Source: Toxorhynchites rutilus septentrionalis
Taxonomy: Eukaryota; Arthropoda; Insecta; Diptera; Culicidae
Direction of reading: 5' to 3'
DNA length: 64,000 bases
Assembly: GCF_029784135.1 (NCBI RefSeq)
Contig: NC_073746.1
Span: 64,916,763 to 64,980,762, forward strand
Each line of letters begins with the position of its first letter. Position 1 is the stretch's first letter. Positions 41,705 through 52,869 of this stretch are shown here, in pieces. A program made the position numbers and the translations under genes. Under the pieces are notes generated by a model. It was given only the letters and a program-made list of their open reading frames with translations. It made no database searches and was not told the origin of the DNA.

Positions 41705-42060
41705 TATTATGTATGGTCCTCATGACCTAGTGGTTTGCGTGGCGCTTGCCACGGGGGCTTCGAGTTCGATTTCCGTTCGGGTTAGAAATTCCATCCGAAC
41801 GATCCACTCTATCGTTGCTCCTACTCGCACCACTACCCCCAGCTTCACTCTCATCTGGCCATGCATTTGCACCCGCGAAACTTTCATCTACGCTAATTCC
41901 ACCCACAACACTTCCTCTCGCATTTCTTTCAACAGATTCTTCCCTGTTGCTCACACTGCTCACTTGCTCTCCATATATGATAGCCGCGTCATCGACCAAC
42001 AAATAATTTTTTTCCATTTCGGAATATGCTGCAGAATTCACCAGAAACTGAAAATTATCT
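41705..42060 (+). repeat. Possible tRNA-derived SINE
   Basis: TGACCTAGTGGTTTGCGTGG resembles an A box and GGGCTTCGAGTTCGATTTCC a B box, at a spacing typical of tRNA-derived SINEs. The downstream ~270 bp is C-rich on the plus strand and ends without a clear tail. Open frames on both strands here are probably by-products of composition. Confidence 0.4.
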
Positions 42061-42704
42061 TCCGTTTCAAAGCCTACAACCTATAGTTTGCGAATGAGAA
42101 AATGAATAAAATACTGGTGAATAAAGAACACACTTTTGTAAGCGAACGACGTTGCATAATATATACAAAGACACCCGACATCATCAGCACGAGGGAAAAA
42201 AAATCATTCACGACAGTAGCAATGCATTTACAATGCACTTGTCAAAGTATTGTACTTGTAGAGATATTGTAAACTATTACTGCGCTGGAGGAACTAATCG
42301 GCGGCTTACTTTTTACAATCTTATGAATGGGATCAATTATTTTTTAATGTATGTGCTGAACAATATTGATAAGGAAACAAGTCGCAGGAAGAGTTCCTAG
42401 AAATCTTCTAGAAATCTAGGAAGTGGTTATAGATACAGTAGACCCGAAAAACACAACTGCATGAAATGTAAAAAAATATGTTTGTCTCGAGCATGCAGCT
42501 ATGGTGTGTTCTGATTTTTACACCAATGGAACGTCAATCGATGATTAATACGTTTTTATGATATTTCATAGCCCTTACTTGCCCATGAAGCCCATGAAGC
42601 CCAAGCCCATGAATTATATTCAGTTGCTTACATTTGGTTACCAATAGTAAAAAAAAGTCGATTTTAGTTATCTGTGTTGGAGTATCAAAAATTACTTTGT
42701 TTTG

Positions 42705-42912
42705 AGGAGACTGAATTAGATGACAATTGAAACTAAATGAAGTTGAAGAATAAATATTCTCTGGAGTTTTTTCATTCAATTACATCCACAAATAAATACC
42801 AATAACGCCTAAGAAGTACACAATAGCAATATTACAGAGAAGTTAAACTTCCGGTCTGTAACACCGTGGGCGAGTCATGGTTTTGTGCGCGAGTACAGGA
42901 GAGTTAAGTCCA
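42705..42912 (+). repeat. Dispersed repeat, copy 2 (partner at 28190-28400)
   Basis: Same unidentified non-coding family as at 28190-28400; it shares CTGGAGTTTTTTCATTCAAT-like and GCGAGTACAGGAGAGTTAAG segments. Confidence 0.6.
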
Positions 42913-43064
42913 ATGATTCCTCCGGGATGCATTGCCAGCTCTTGTATTACTTGTGGCTGCTCATCGGACCAAATACTGTAATTTTTTTTATTGACGTATC
43001 CGTTTAACCAAAAATGTGCTTCGCCGCTAAGGACAAGTTTTCGATAACTCAAAAAAGAACACAC
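42843..43064 (-). pseudogene. Tc1/mariner-superfamily transposase fragment
   Basis: The minus strand reads KLVLSGEAHFWLNGYVNKKN, then YSIWSDEQPQVIQELAMHP. This matches the catalytic segment around the first Asp of a DDE transposase common in insects (usual form SDEAHFHLNGYVNKQN). The Asp of SDEAHF is Gly here. Only ~70 codons remain. Confidence 0.65.
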
Positions 43065-44040
43065 ATTTTTAACAGAGCATTGTTTTTAATAATTAAATTC
43101 GATGATTTTTCAGCGTTGTGCGTTTGAAAGTCTGTCCATAATGAAATGGTACTGAAAAATATACAACTTAAATATTGACACAGGGCACAAATCACGCATT
43201 ATCTGTCAAAAACAGTGCGCAAAAAATCACCCCTTAGAAAGGTCATGTTTTACAGCTGTCAGAATCCAAAATAGTATTATCCTAAGCACAAGATAAACGA
43301 GCCTGTTTAACATATTTTAGATGATAACAATTCTAAAGGATTTCCAAGTCAAATCCATTCGAGCCATGAGGGGGGAAACTACTCTGGTCTAAAACTAACG
43401 ATTTTTTTTTCGAATGTTGGATTTGAAGTTTGTGTTGGGACATTATGGTGATTGAAAGATTTTTTTTTTACTTATTGGACACCAATATAGTGATTACTAT
43501 GATGTTGGCAAGTGGGCACGCGAATGGTCTTTCTGAAAATGTTGGTAAGTTTCCCTCAAGACCGACTTGACTGAAATTGGTATGTAACAATGTAAAAATA
43601 AATTATCTAAATTGTTAAGTACCTGTTTTTAAATACATCAATTTTTCATTCATTTATGATTTTTTTCAATAGTGACTTTTGTTGGAAAAATACAGCCATT
43701 TTTTATTTGAAAGGCCACCATTCTGGCAATTTTTCGTTTATTACAAAACCGTTACGTAACATTTCATTACGTTCATTTTTACATTTTGTTCATGCCATTT
43801 TCAGCTTGATCGGTCCACCAACATAAACAGTATATCGACATCCAAAAAATTAAAACTACATCTTCGAATATACCTTAACCAATCACCAAAATGTCCCATC
43901 TCTCAACTCTAATTCTAACATCCAGAAAAAAAACATCACGAAAATCCGCTATTTTTGTACCTTCCTGTAGAGTCCCCTTAAGTGCCTCACATGACTGAAA
44001 CTTATCAGTAATATGCCCATAATAAAACACAAGTTTTTGC
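43065..44040. other. Intergenic, nothing recognised
   Basis: AT-rich spacer upstream of the cuticle gene cluster. No supported gene or repeat. Confidence 0.5.
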
Positions 44041-44115
44041 GATAATCAATTCAAACTATATTCATCTACTTGGTCACATCACAGTTATTTACACGATTCT
44101 CTGAGCTGCTGTTAT

Positions 44116-44675
44116 TTACAGGGTTCCTGGAGCTGGAGCCAGATTCAGGGACTTCTGGTTGACGGCATGTCCGGCGAGTGGAGCCTTGTGGACAGCACCA
44201 CGGTTGGCAGCGACATAAGTGGCAGAGTGCTCAACTGGGGCAACGACAACAGCGGCGGCATGATGGTGGTTATCCCAGTGTCCATGATGTCCCCAATGGT
44301 TGTTGATGGCAACAGCAGCTGGAACGTGGTGAGCATCCCAGTGACTGTTGACAGCGATGGCGGCTGGAACATGATGGGCATCCCAGTGGTTGTGAGCCAG
44401 AACTGGAGCGTGATGAATCAGAGTGTTGTGGGCGAGGGATGCATGAGCCCAGCTGTGATGATCGTTAGATTGGACAACAGTTGGGTTGACCAGATGATGG
44501 GCAGCATGGCTCAAAACTGGAGCAGCATGATGAGCATAGATCGATGGAACGTATGAACCTTCAGCAACAACGGCGAGGGCCACCATGACTACAGCTGCGA
44601 TGCACTGAAATAGAAAAAAAACACATAGTTGAGATTATCGAAAAAATCAGACACAAATGTAATAAATACCTTCAT
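44116..44675 (-). CDS. His/Trp-rich secreted cuticular-type protein, gene 1 (164 aa)
   Basis: Exon 1 is ATGAAG (44670-44675), with intron GTATTT...TTTCAG and exon 2 44604-44116. The signal peptide is MKCIAAVVMVALAVVAEGS. The mature protein has many His and repeated NHWDAHHVPAA units, then HWGHHGHWDNHHH, then a tail with SATYVAANRGAVHKAPLAGH and LAPAPGTL. That tail resembles low-complexity insect cuticle proteins, possibly the mosquito CPLCG/CPLCW groups (inference). TATAAA on the minus strand (44761-44766) is upstream. It is head-to-head with gene 2, whose product is nearly identical. Confidence 0.9.
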
Positions 44676-45223
44676 GATTGTTGTTCTAAGGTTAACTTAG
44701 GAGTACTGTATGAATTGACGAACTGATTGTGACTGATAAAAATAAAGACGAATTCGTCCATTTATACAGAAAAATCAGAATTAATCATACAATTGCGACT
44801 GCCATGTTTTTGTTTCATTCGAGGATGTCGATTGCGACTAACTTGAATGGCCCGAAAAAGATCCGAAGCCGATTGTGTTTTGACTTAATTCCATTCGCCC
44901 CATTACCCATTAGAGTTCGAACGAATTCACTAACCTGTTTTGAACTGTCTCAACCACAAGTTCATTGCTGCACCGGTGTTTTTTGCCAAATATGTTCAAG
45001 GTTCAATGATTAACGGAAAACATATCAATTCTTGAGAGCAATTTTCGGTCCCTTCCTGAAGGTGTGGCAAAAGTGAACGGTGTTACGCATTTCGTGTGTC
45101 GTCAACTGAAATGCGTTAAGCGATTTTCAGTATAAATACTGTTAAACACTGGAGGACCTCATCACAGTTATTTTAACATTCATTTCGATAGCAACATATC
45201 AAGTAAACCTTAAAATAACAATC
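44676..45223. promoter_or_regulatory. Bidirectional intergenic region, pair 1/2
   Basis: 548 bp between divergent starts. The gene 1 TATA is at 44761-44766 (minus) and the gene 2 TATAAATA at 45131-45138. On the gene 2 side an inverted repeat ACGCATTTC/GAAATGCGT (45085-45093, 45108-45116) ends 14 bp before the TATA. GCTGCACCGG...AAATATGTTCAAGG at about 44968-45000 is also conserved in the other pairs. Confidence 0.7.
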
Positions 45224-45779
45224 ATGAAGGTATTTTATATTCGATTTTAATTTATTTGATAATCTCAACTGAGTATTTTTCTTATTCCAGTGCATCGCAG
45301 CTGTAGTCATGGTGGCCCTCGCCGTTGTTGCTGAAGGTTCGTACGTTCCATCGATCTATGCTCATCACGCTGCTCCAGTATTGACCCATGCTGCCCATCA
45401 TCTGGTCAACCCAACTGTTGTCCAATCTAACGATCATCACAGCTGGGCTCATGCCTCCCTCGCCCACAATACTCTGATTCATCATGCTCCAGTTCTGGCT
45501 CACAACCACTGGGATGCCCATCATGTTCCAGCCGCCATTGCTGTTAACAGCCATTGGGATGCTCACCATGTTCCAGCCGCTGTTGCCATCAACAACCATT
45601 GGGGACATCATGGACACTGGGATAACCACCATCATGCCGCCGCTGTTGTCGTTGCCCCAGTTGAGCACTCTGCCACTTATGTCGCTGCTAACCGTGGTGC
45701 TGTCCACAAGGCTCCACTCGCCGGACATGCCGTAAACCAGAAGTCCCTGAACCTGGCTCCAGCACCTGGAACCCTGTAA
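45224..45779 (+). CDS. His/Trp-rich secreted cuticular-type protein, gene 2 (164 aa)
   Basis: Exon 1 is ATGAAG (45224-45229). The intron ends TTATTCCAG, and exon 2 is 45291-45779. The protein is almost the same as gene 1 (THAAHH for SHAAHH). Its promoter is of class b, with TATAAATA at 45131 and a TCACAGTT initiator-like site near 45163. The 3' flank (45780-46016) is shared, inverted, with the 3' flank of gene 3 and, direct, with that of gene 7. Its promoter differs from gene 1 far more than its coding sequence does. Confidence 0.92.
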
Positions 45780-46269
45780 ATTACTGTGGTTTGCCAAACT
45801 AGTCTTATGAACGAGTGATTGAATATATTTGCTGATTGATGAATTATTCAATGTATTTTATTGCATTTTACCATGACTGTTTTTCACCTGCCGAAAGTTG
45901 TCATTTTCAGCATCGTTATATGTGTAACATATGTGTGATATGTGTTTCATCTCATAGTTTTATGCACGGTTTTATAAAACTCAAAACGCGATGAGTACTA
46001 ATCAATTCTAAATCAAGGCAGACATTTTTGTTGAGCCGTAGCAAACATTTCTTCTCAGAGTTGCCTTCTGAGCTATAGTGAATTACATCAACGTGGTTAG
46101 TTGGTAAAACAGAATGAAAATACTGTCCATTCTGATGGACCGTTTTTTTGTTAAAAAAAATAAAAAAATCTTCCTTTGTTTTTATTTGATGTTAGTATGT
46201 GGTGTCCTTCCTTCTGAGAATTTCGAACGATCGGAAATGAACACGCATGTAATTTGAGCTAAGACACGA

Positions 46270-46385
46270 CTACCTGAATATTGTATTCAAGAATTTCATG
46301 CCAACTCGTCTTAGAAGTTGGCAGCACCATCTCAGATAGCAGTGAAACGTTGCGGGTGTAGAGGCATTGGTCATTTAATCCTTTG
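46270..46385 (+). repeat. Dispersed repeat core, third copy
   Basis: AATTTCATGCCAACTCG...CTCAGATAGCAGTGAAACG followed by GGGTGTA.AGGCAT.GGTCATTTAA, the same family as at 29540 and (inverted) ~40740. Confidence 0.65.
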
Positions 46386-46561
46386 CGGTCGTTCGTCTGC
46401 CCTCAGCCACCACAGCATGGAATCATACTAAAATTCTATTCAACGATGTAATAGTTTATATTATTTCTAAACAAATTTTTAAGTCTAGTGAACGTTTTTA
46501 CGAATGTATACGGAGTTTTTATGAATAATAGGTAACGGTAAACGGTATGAACAAAATATTA

Positions 46562-49178
46562 TTAACGTGAAGAGATAAGAGGATCTCTTTCAAGGGAGAT
46601 TAATTCCGACCGACCGCAAAGGGTTAAACAACTTACATACTTGAAATCTTCAAGAGGGCCTTCTTTTCGAAAAGGGCCAAATTGTTTTTCTCTATTTTTT
46701 ACAATATTTCTACAAAATTCTGATCGAATGATAAAATGTAGGAAATTGTTCAAATTTTCATGAAAAAAAAACAATTTTTTTCCAAAAAAATACACTGAAG
46801 TAAAATATTTTAAAAATTTGAAAAATTTTCCCAAAAAATTGAAATCGGATAAACGTTTTAAATTGAATTGAAGGTTTTCCAAATGGTTATCTAGATTATA
46901 TCCAATAATAATTATATCGTCAAGATACACATAGCATTTCGTCCCTATATAATCACCGAGGATATTATTCATGGCTCTTTGGAAGGTTGCGGGAGCATTT
47001 TTAAGCCCAAAAGGCATTCTAGTGAATTCAAAATGCCCTTTGTCTGTAGAAAAAGCTGTTTTCTCGATATGTTTCGGGTCCATTGGGATTTGATGGAATC
47101 CAGATTTTAAATCAAGTGTTGATTAATATTCAGATTTTCCTAGGAATCCAATATTTCTTCAATTTGAGGCATAGGGTATCTATCGTCTATAGTATGTTCG
47201 TTAAGTTTCCTATAATCGATTAGGACTAGTACTTTTTCCTTTCCAGATGCGTCTAGTTTTTTGGGGACCACCCATATGGGTGAGGAGTACGGACTTTTGG
47301 AAGGTCGAATTATTCCATTATCTAGCATTTCCTGTATTTGCTCATGAACATCTAGTTTGAAGTGATGTGGGTACCGGTAATTTTTCGTGTAAATTGGCAT
47401 ATCGTTAGTGGTTAGTGGTGGTGGTTAAATGGCTGATGTGGATGTGCGTTTTTTTCAAATTTGAATTAATTTGGTGAAAGGTGATTTGTTCTAATGATGT
47501 CATTAATTTCATTTTCGGAAATAAATTCTGAGTGTTGTATTGGAAAGGGTGTAATGGTTTCAAAATTATTAACTGTTAATACAATTTTCGGAATATTTAT
47601 GGGGTTTCTACAGGTGGAAATTACATTAACGGTTGTTTTATTATTCCAGGATTAATAAAGATATTTTTGTAAAGTTTTTGATATGAGAGGACAAGCCAAT
47701 CACCGTTATTTGGGGTTTCAATTGTTACAAAATGATTATAAAGTTGTTTGGTGAGGTAAAATTTGGCATATGAAAATTGTTTATCTGATAGTGTTAGTGT
47801 TTCGTCTTCGCAATTTATGTGCGCTTTGAGCTCTGCTAATGTTTCTGATCCTATCAAGCCGTCGAAAGAGTTGTGGAATTTCAAGACATAAAACGTGAAA
47901 GGTTTGAAAGCGCCGTTAAACAAAGCAATTTTTCCTTTTTCGGTTACACTGTTGGTTCCACACACGTTCTTGATTTTTGTACTTGTTACGGTGCTAGTTT
48001 TCCCCAAGATTCCTGGTGCAACAATATTTTTATTTGCTCCAGAATCTATCAAAATATTTAGGGTTCGATTATTTTTAGGGTGATTGACTTTGAGGTAGGG
48101 TAAGTAATTTAAGTTGGATTTAGATGTGGATTGATGGATGATGGATTAGATCAAGATCATCTTCAGATTCTGTGTCAGATTTTAAGTTATCATCCTCAGG
48201 ATCATCTTTGACTGTCTCAAGATTATTTATTGTTTTCCTATTTATTGTCAGACGGCTCTGTGTAGTAGAAGCGTCCATTGGTTCAATTTCATTTCGTTCT
48301 CCTTTCTGGTCCAATAATTTTTATTCAATTGAGGGTTTTTATTGCTAGATTTGTTATCGAAATCTTGAGATACTCAAATTTTCAGTCATTTTACACTGCC
48401 ATAATTGGCATTTATACGTAGAAAGTTCTTGACGATCGCCGAGAGCATTTGTCAAAACTTCCTAAATTTGTTCAAAATTGTCTGGGTTCCCAGCAAGACA
48501 TAATATGTCTTTTGCTTTCCTTTGGATTTTATGTATTACTGCAGTGGCATACATTTTAAATTGTACCGGCGTAACGTGCTGTTTGAAAACATTTAGTGTT
48601 TCCTGAGCAGTTGTTAGCCAAGCATTCAATTGTTTCGAATTGCCGTCGAATGTTGGAATCATTTTGATTGGATCCGGTATTCTGCATAGCATCTCAAGAC
48701 TGGTTGTTGGTTGATGATATTCGTTTATTACCGGTTGTGCAGAAGGTTGCTCTACCGGCGTTGTTCCATTTAAATGCGATTCAATTTGCAGGAACATGGC
48801 GTCATATTCCTTTTGTTTGGTGGAAAATACATCAATCATCTCCATCATTTTGTGGAGTTTAGCGCCGATTTGATCCATATCTGAGCTTTCTTTGATAAAT
48901 AATTTTTCCAATGAGGAGGTATCCTCAATTGGGATGTGTGCCAAGTCTCCTGCATCAACGGATGAAATGGTTTCGTCTGAGTCCGAAGAGTCGCAATTGC
49001 TGCGATTAATACTTTTCCACAGGCTGCGAGTTTTCTTCAGAGCACTTTTTGGTGTTTTCGGCATTAATAGAGCCGAGTTGTTGATTTTTAAGCACACGCG
49101 TTCGCTTGGAACTCGTGCGGCTTCTGGAAGTGTGCTTCGCTTAGTGCTCAAATTTTTTTTCATCAAAAATTGAAGCAC
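46562..49178 (-). pseudogene. Ty3/gypsy-type LTR retrotransposon remnant (gag-pol pieces)
   Basis: Fragments on the minus strand appear in retroelement order. A gag-like piece (48462-49178) has IPTFDGNSKQLNAWL. A protease-like MIDSGANKNIV lies at 48052. An RT start (47140-47400) reads SPYSSPIWVVPKK...LIDYRKLNEHT, and after a frameshift an RT core (47083 down) has MPFGLKNAPATFQ and YLDDIII. RNase H, integrase, envelope and LTRs are not seen. The left end merges into another AT-rich repeat. It is broken by frameshifts and deletions and cannot act. Gag and RT style suggest the gypsy/17.6 group, as inference. Confidence 0.85.
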
Positions 49179-49199
49179 TAATAAAAATATTTAAATATT

Positions 49200-50960
49200 G
49201 AAAATATTAAAATAATAAATAATATTTTTGAGAGATTTAGAAATTCAGTACTACTCTAATTCGTATTTAAATGTGTTTCTACACCATTTCTAGATATGTG
49301 CGATTTTTTTCCGAATTTTAACAGTATTGCGTGATACAAAAAAAAAATATGACCAAAATTTGTTTTTTTTAGAGTTTTGAGATCCTTTACAGGTTAAATT
49401 TTTATTTAAATATATATGTTTATTTGTTTGTTTATGTGTTTTGTGTAATTGATGAACTTTTTTCCGAATATTTCTAGAAATGTGCGGTACGAAAATATTT
49501 AATAATTTTATATCTTCATTTTTCTTGTAATTTCCTAATATTTTTTTATTTCCCTAAAATCTGTCATTGTATTCGTGTACTCGTAAAAAAAAGCCCCAAA
49601 CCTTATCACCAGCGCTATAGAAAATATTGATACAAATTGAAAAATCAGATAATTTTTCTGAATCATTGAATATGGAAAAAAATACTCATAGTGCATCTCA
49701 CTATGATAGAGTTACCATCGAAATTTAAATTTGTTTTGACAATTCGAAATTTTTTTCATTCGAAATTGGATAGTTCTATAAACATATTAGATGTTGATAT
49801 GTTTAGTCTTATGAATTTAAACCCACGGTTTAATTAATTATCGGTTTCATAAAAATAAAAAATGCAGACGGTGAAAATTAGTAATTCCAAAATTTCAAAT
49901 TACCAAAAAATTGCACCGCACAATGGTCTTTGATCTTTCTGAGAAAAAAAATCACATTCATTTAAATGAAAATCATGTCTTAATGGATCTTAAATTAAAA
50001 AAAAAATCAAAATTTCGAAACACCAAAAAATAACTTCAATTTCAAAAATTTTATCTTATATATAAAACAAGGTTTTCCCCACGTACCGTCATTGATCAGC
50101 GGGGTGAAACAAACCCAAATTTTCAGAGGTATTGTGCAATTTAATTTTAAAACTTTTTAATCTGATATGTTCAATAATCATCTGAAGGTTATTTTTGTCA
50201 ATGGATCTCAACGAATCTCTTACTAAATTGCATGAAAATTAACATTTTTCTGAATAGAATTTTCGTTTCCTTTTTTCAATATGATAAAAAAAAACCCAAA
50301 TTTTCAACACAACAAATAATTATTATAGACGCTAAACAAATTAATTCACTTCTAGCCGATACTTGATGAGTTGAATAAGTAATAACATACTTGTAATTAC
50401 TATTCAAACAAGTGAGAAAAAACTATTTAACAAAAAAGCTCCACGAATGACCAGAACCGAATCCCATCATGCGACATATCGAACGTCTTGGTTTGTCAAA
50501 ACTAGCTCATCGGTGGATAACCCGAATGGTCTCCGGGTAACCTGCAGATCAGTGTTTAAATCGAGTTATGGAAAGGCAAGACGACTCCTTTAGGTGAATT
50601 AAATCAAGTTTTTGTCACCTCAAACCCTTGAATTATCATTAAAATGACCGTAGGTGAAGAAATAATTGATTTTCTATACATTTTTGTTCATATGATACTA
50701 GAAAATTCTGAAAAACATAGATTGATCAATTTCACCACAAAGCTACATTTTGAAATTTTCCGCTAAAAATTTTCCAAATTAGCGCTTAAGGATTTTTTTG
50801 AACAAAACTTACCATAACGTTTTGTGGGCTTAGCACCAGTACTGATTTTAAAAATAATTGGGTATAAATCTAACAAAAAAAATTCGGAAATATTCACATT
50901 TTTCTGAAATAAGTGATCAATTTTCCCCCGGTTTACGGGGGAAATCGCCTTCCATTAGAG
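49200..50960. other. Long AT-rich spacer, no gene
   Basis: Very A/T-rich with many short homopolymers. No supported ORF, RNA gene or clear repeat boundary. Possibly decayed transposon sequence. Confidence 0.5.
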
Positions 50961-51204
50961 TCCCCCTTATTATATTGATTTAGAATTGATTAGTACTCAT
51001 CGCGTTTTGAGTTTTATAAAACCGTGCATAAAACTATGAGATGAAACACATATTTTGTACATATACCGATGGTGAAAATGACAACTTTCGGCAGGTGAAA
51101 AACAGTCATGGTAAAATGCAATAAAAGACATTGAATAATTCGTCAATCAGCAAATATATATTCAATCCCTCGTTCAACAGACTAGTTTGGCAAATCACAG
51201 TAAT

Positions 51205-51759
51205 TTACAGGGTTCCTGGAGCTGGGGCCAGATTCAGGGACTTCTGGTTAATGGCATGTCCGGCAAGTGGAGCCTTGTGGACAGCACCACGGTTAGCAGC
51301 GACATAAGTGGCAGAGTGCTCAACTGGGGCAACGACAACAGCGGCGGCATGATGGTGGTTATCCCAGTGTCCATGATGTCCCCAATGGTTGTTGATGGCA
51401 ACAGCAGCTGGAACATGGTGAGCATCCCAGTGACTGTTGACAGCGATGGCGGCTGGAACATGATGGGCATCCCAGTGGTTGTGGGCCAGAACTGGAGCGT
51501 GATGAATCAGAGTGTTGTGTGCGAGAGAGGCATGAGCCCAGCTGTGATGATCGTTAGACTGAACAACAGTTGGGTTGACCAGATGATGGGCAGCATGGCT
51601 CAAAACTGGAGCAGCATGATGAGCATAGATCGATGGAACGTATGAACCTTCAGCAACAACGGCGAGGGCCACCATGACTACAGCTGCGATGCACTGAAAA
51701 GTAAATTGTTCTGTTGAAAATATCTAATAATTCGTAAAAAATAGTTCAAATACCTTCAT
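51205..51759 (-). CDS. His/Trp-rich secreted cuticular-type protein, gene 3 (164 aa)
   Basis: Exon 1 is ATGAAG (51754-51759) and exon 2 is 51693-51205. The protein is nearly identical to genes 1, 2, 6 and 7, with AINQKS instead of AVNQKS in the tail. The promoter is class a (TATAAAT on the minus strand, 51844-51850). It matches the gene 7 promoter in inverse orientation, including GTTTCAAC...TTCACTAG. The 3' flank down to 50966 is the inverse of the gene 2 and gene 7 3' flanks. Confidence 0.92.
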
Positions 51760-52284
51760 GATTGTTGTTTAAAGCTTCGCTCAGAAGAACTGTACAAATT
51801 GATGAATGAATTGAATCTGATACTATACAGAGTAAATTCGTCAATTTATATTGAACGAATCTTTCACTAGTTTCAACATTCATAGAACCCTTATATAATA
51901 TAATATGTTTTGTTCTTTCATTCGCTCGATTCATTCACCCCTTTTCAAGCGATATTCCAAGTAATGTAATAAACCCATTTTGGTGTTAAACTAGCGTATA
52001 AATGCATCATTAGTTAAAACCTCAAGTTCAATGCTGCACCGGCATATTGGCCAAATATGTTCAAGGTTAATGATCAATAAATAATATAACGTTCATTGTA
52101 AGCAGTTGACCCCTTCCTGGAGGTGTGGCAAAAGTGAATGGTGTTACGCATCTCGTGTTCCGTCAACTGAAATGCGTGAACCAATTTTTCGTATAAATAC
52201 TGATAAACGCTGGTGAATTTCATCACAGTTATTTCAACGATCATTTCAATAGCAATACAACAATCGTACCTTAAAACAACAATC
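51760..52284. promoter_or_regulatory. Bidirectional intergenic region, pair 3/4
   Basis: 525 bp. Class a TATA (51844-51850, minus) and class b TATAAATA (52192-52199). The class b palindrome is slightly imperfect here: ACGCATCTC (52146-52154) and GAAATGCGT (52169-52177), again 14 bp from the TATA. GCTGCACCGG...AAATATGTTCAAGG occurs at about 52033-52065. Confidence 0.7.
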
Positions 52285-52842
52285 ATGAAGGTATTTATCA
52301 TATTCGTTTCTAAAATATTTGATAATCTCAACTGACTATTTTTTCTATTTCAGTGCATCGCAGCTGTAGTCATGGTGGCCCTCGCCGTTGTTGCTGAAGG
52401 TTCGTACATTCCATCGGTCTATGCTCATCACGCTTCTCCAGTTTTGACCCATGCTGCCCATCATCTGGTCAACCCAACTGTTGTCCAATCTAACGATCAT
52501 CACAGCTGGGCCCATGCCTCCCTCGCCCACAACACTCTGATTAATCACGCTCCAGTTCTGGCTCACAACCAATGGGATGCCCATCATGTTCCAACCGTCG
52601 TTGCTGTTAACAGCCATTGGGACGCTCACCATGTTCCAACTGCTGTTGCCATCAACAACCATTGGGGACATCATGGACACTGGGATAACCACCATCATGC
52701 CGCAGCTGTTGTCGTCGCCCCAGTTGAACACTCTGCCACTTATGTCGCTGCTAACCGTGGTGCTGTCCACAAGGCTCCACTTGCCGGACATGCCATTAAC
52801 CAGAAGTCCCTGAATCTGGCCCCAGCTCCAGGAACCCTGTAA
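52285..52842 (+). CDS. His/Trp-rich secreted cuticular-type protein, gene 4 (164 aa), most diverged
   Basis: Exon 1 is ATGAAG (52285-52290) and exon 2 is 52354-52842. Same signal peptide and layout, but with several replacements: HHASPVL for HHAAPVL, LINHAPVLAHNQWD for LIHHAPVLAHNHWD, and HVPTVVAV and HVPTAVAI for HVPAAIAV and HVPAAVAI. Even so, length is exactly conserved. The promoter is class b like genes 2 and 6. It is head-to-head with gene 3. It may have escaped the homogenisation seen in the other copies. Confidence 0.92.
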
Positions 52843-52869
52843 ATTACTGTGATTTGCCAAACTAGTCTG

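Noticed and set aside
41727..42041. 104-codon minus-strand ORF rich in Ser, Gly and Arg
   Set aside because: Lies over a SINE-like repeat with biased composition; no signal, domain or splice support.
45282..45851. Long open frames antisense to the cuticle genes (also 44167-44556, 51187-51645, 52345-52860, 62210-62656, 63272-63802)
   Set aside because: They mirror the His/Ala/Val codon bias of the sense exon. The sense strand has splice sites, signal peptide and TATA box; the antisense has none.
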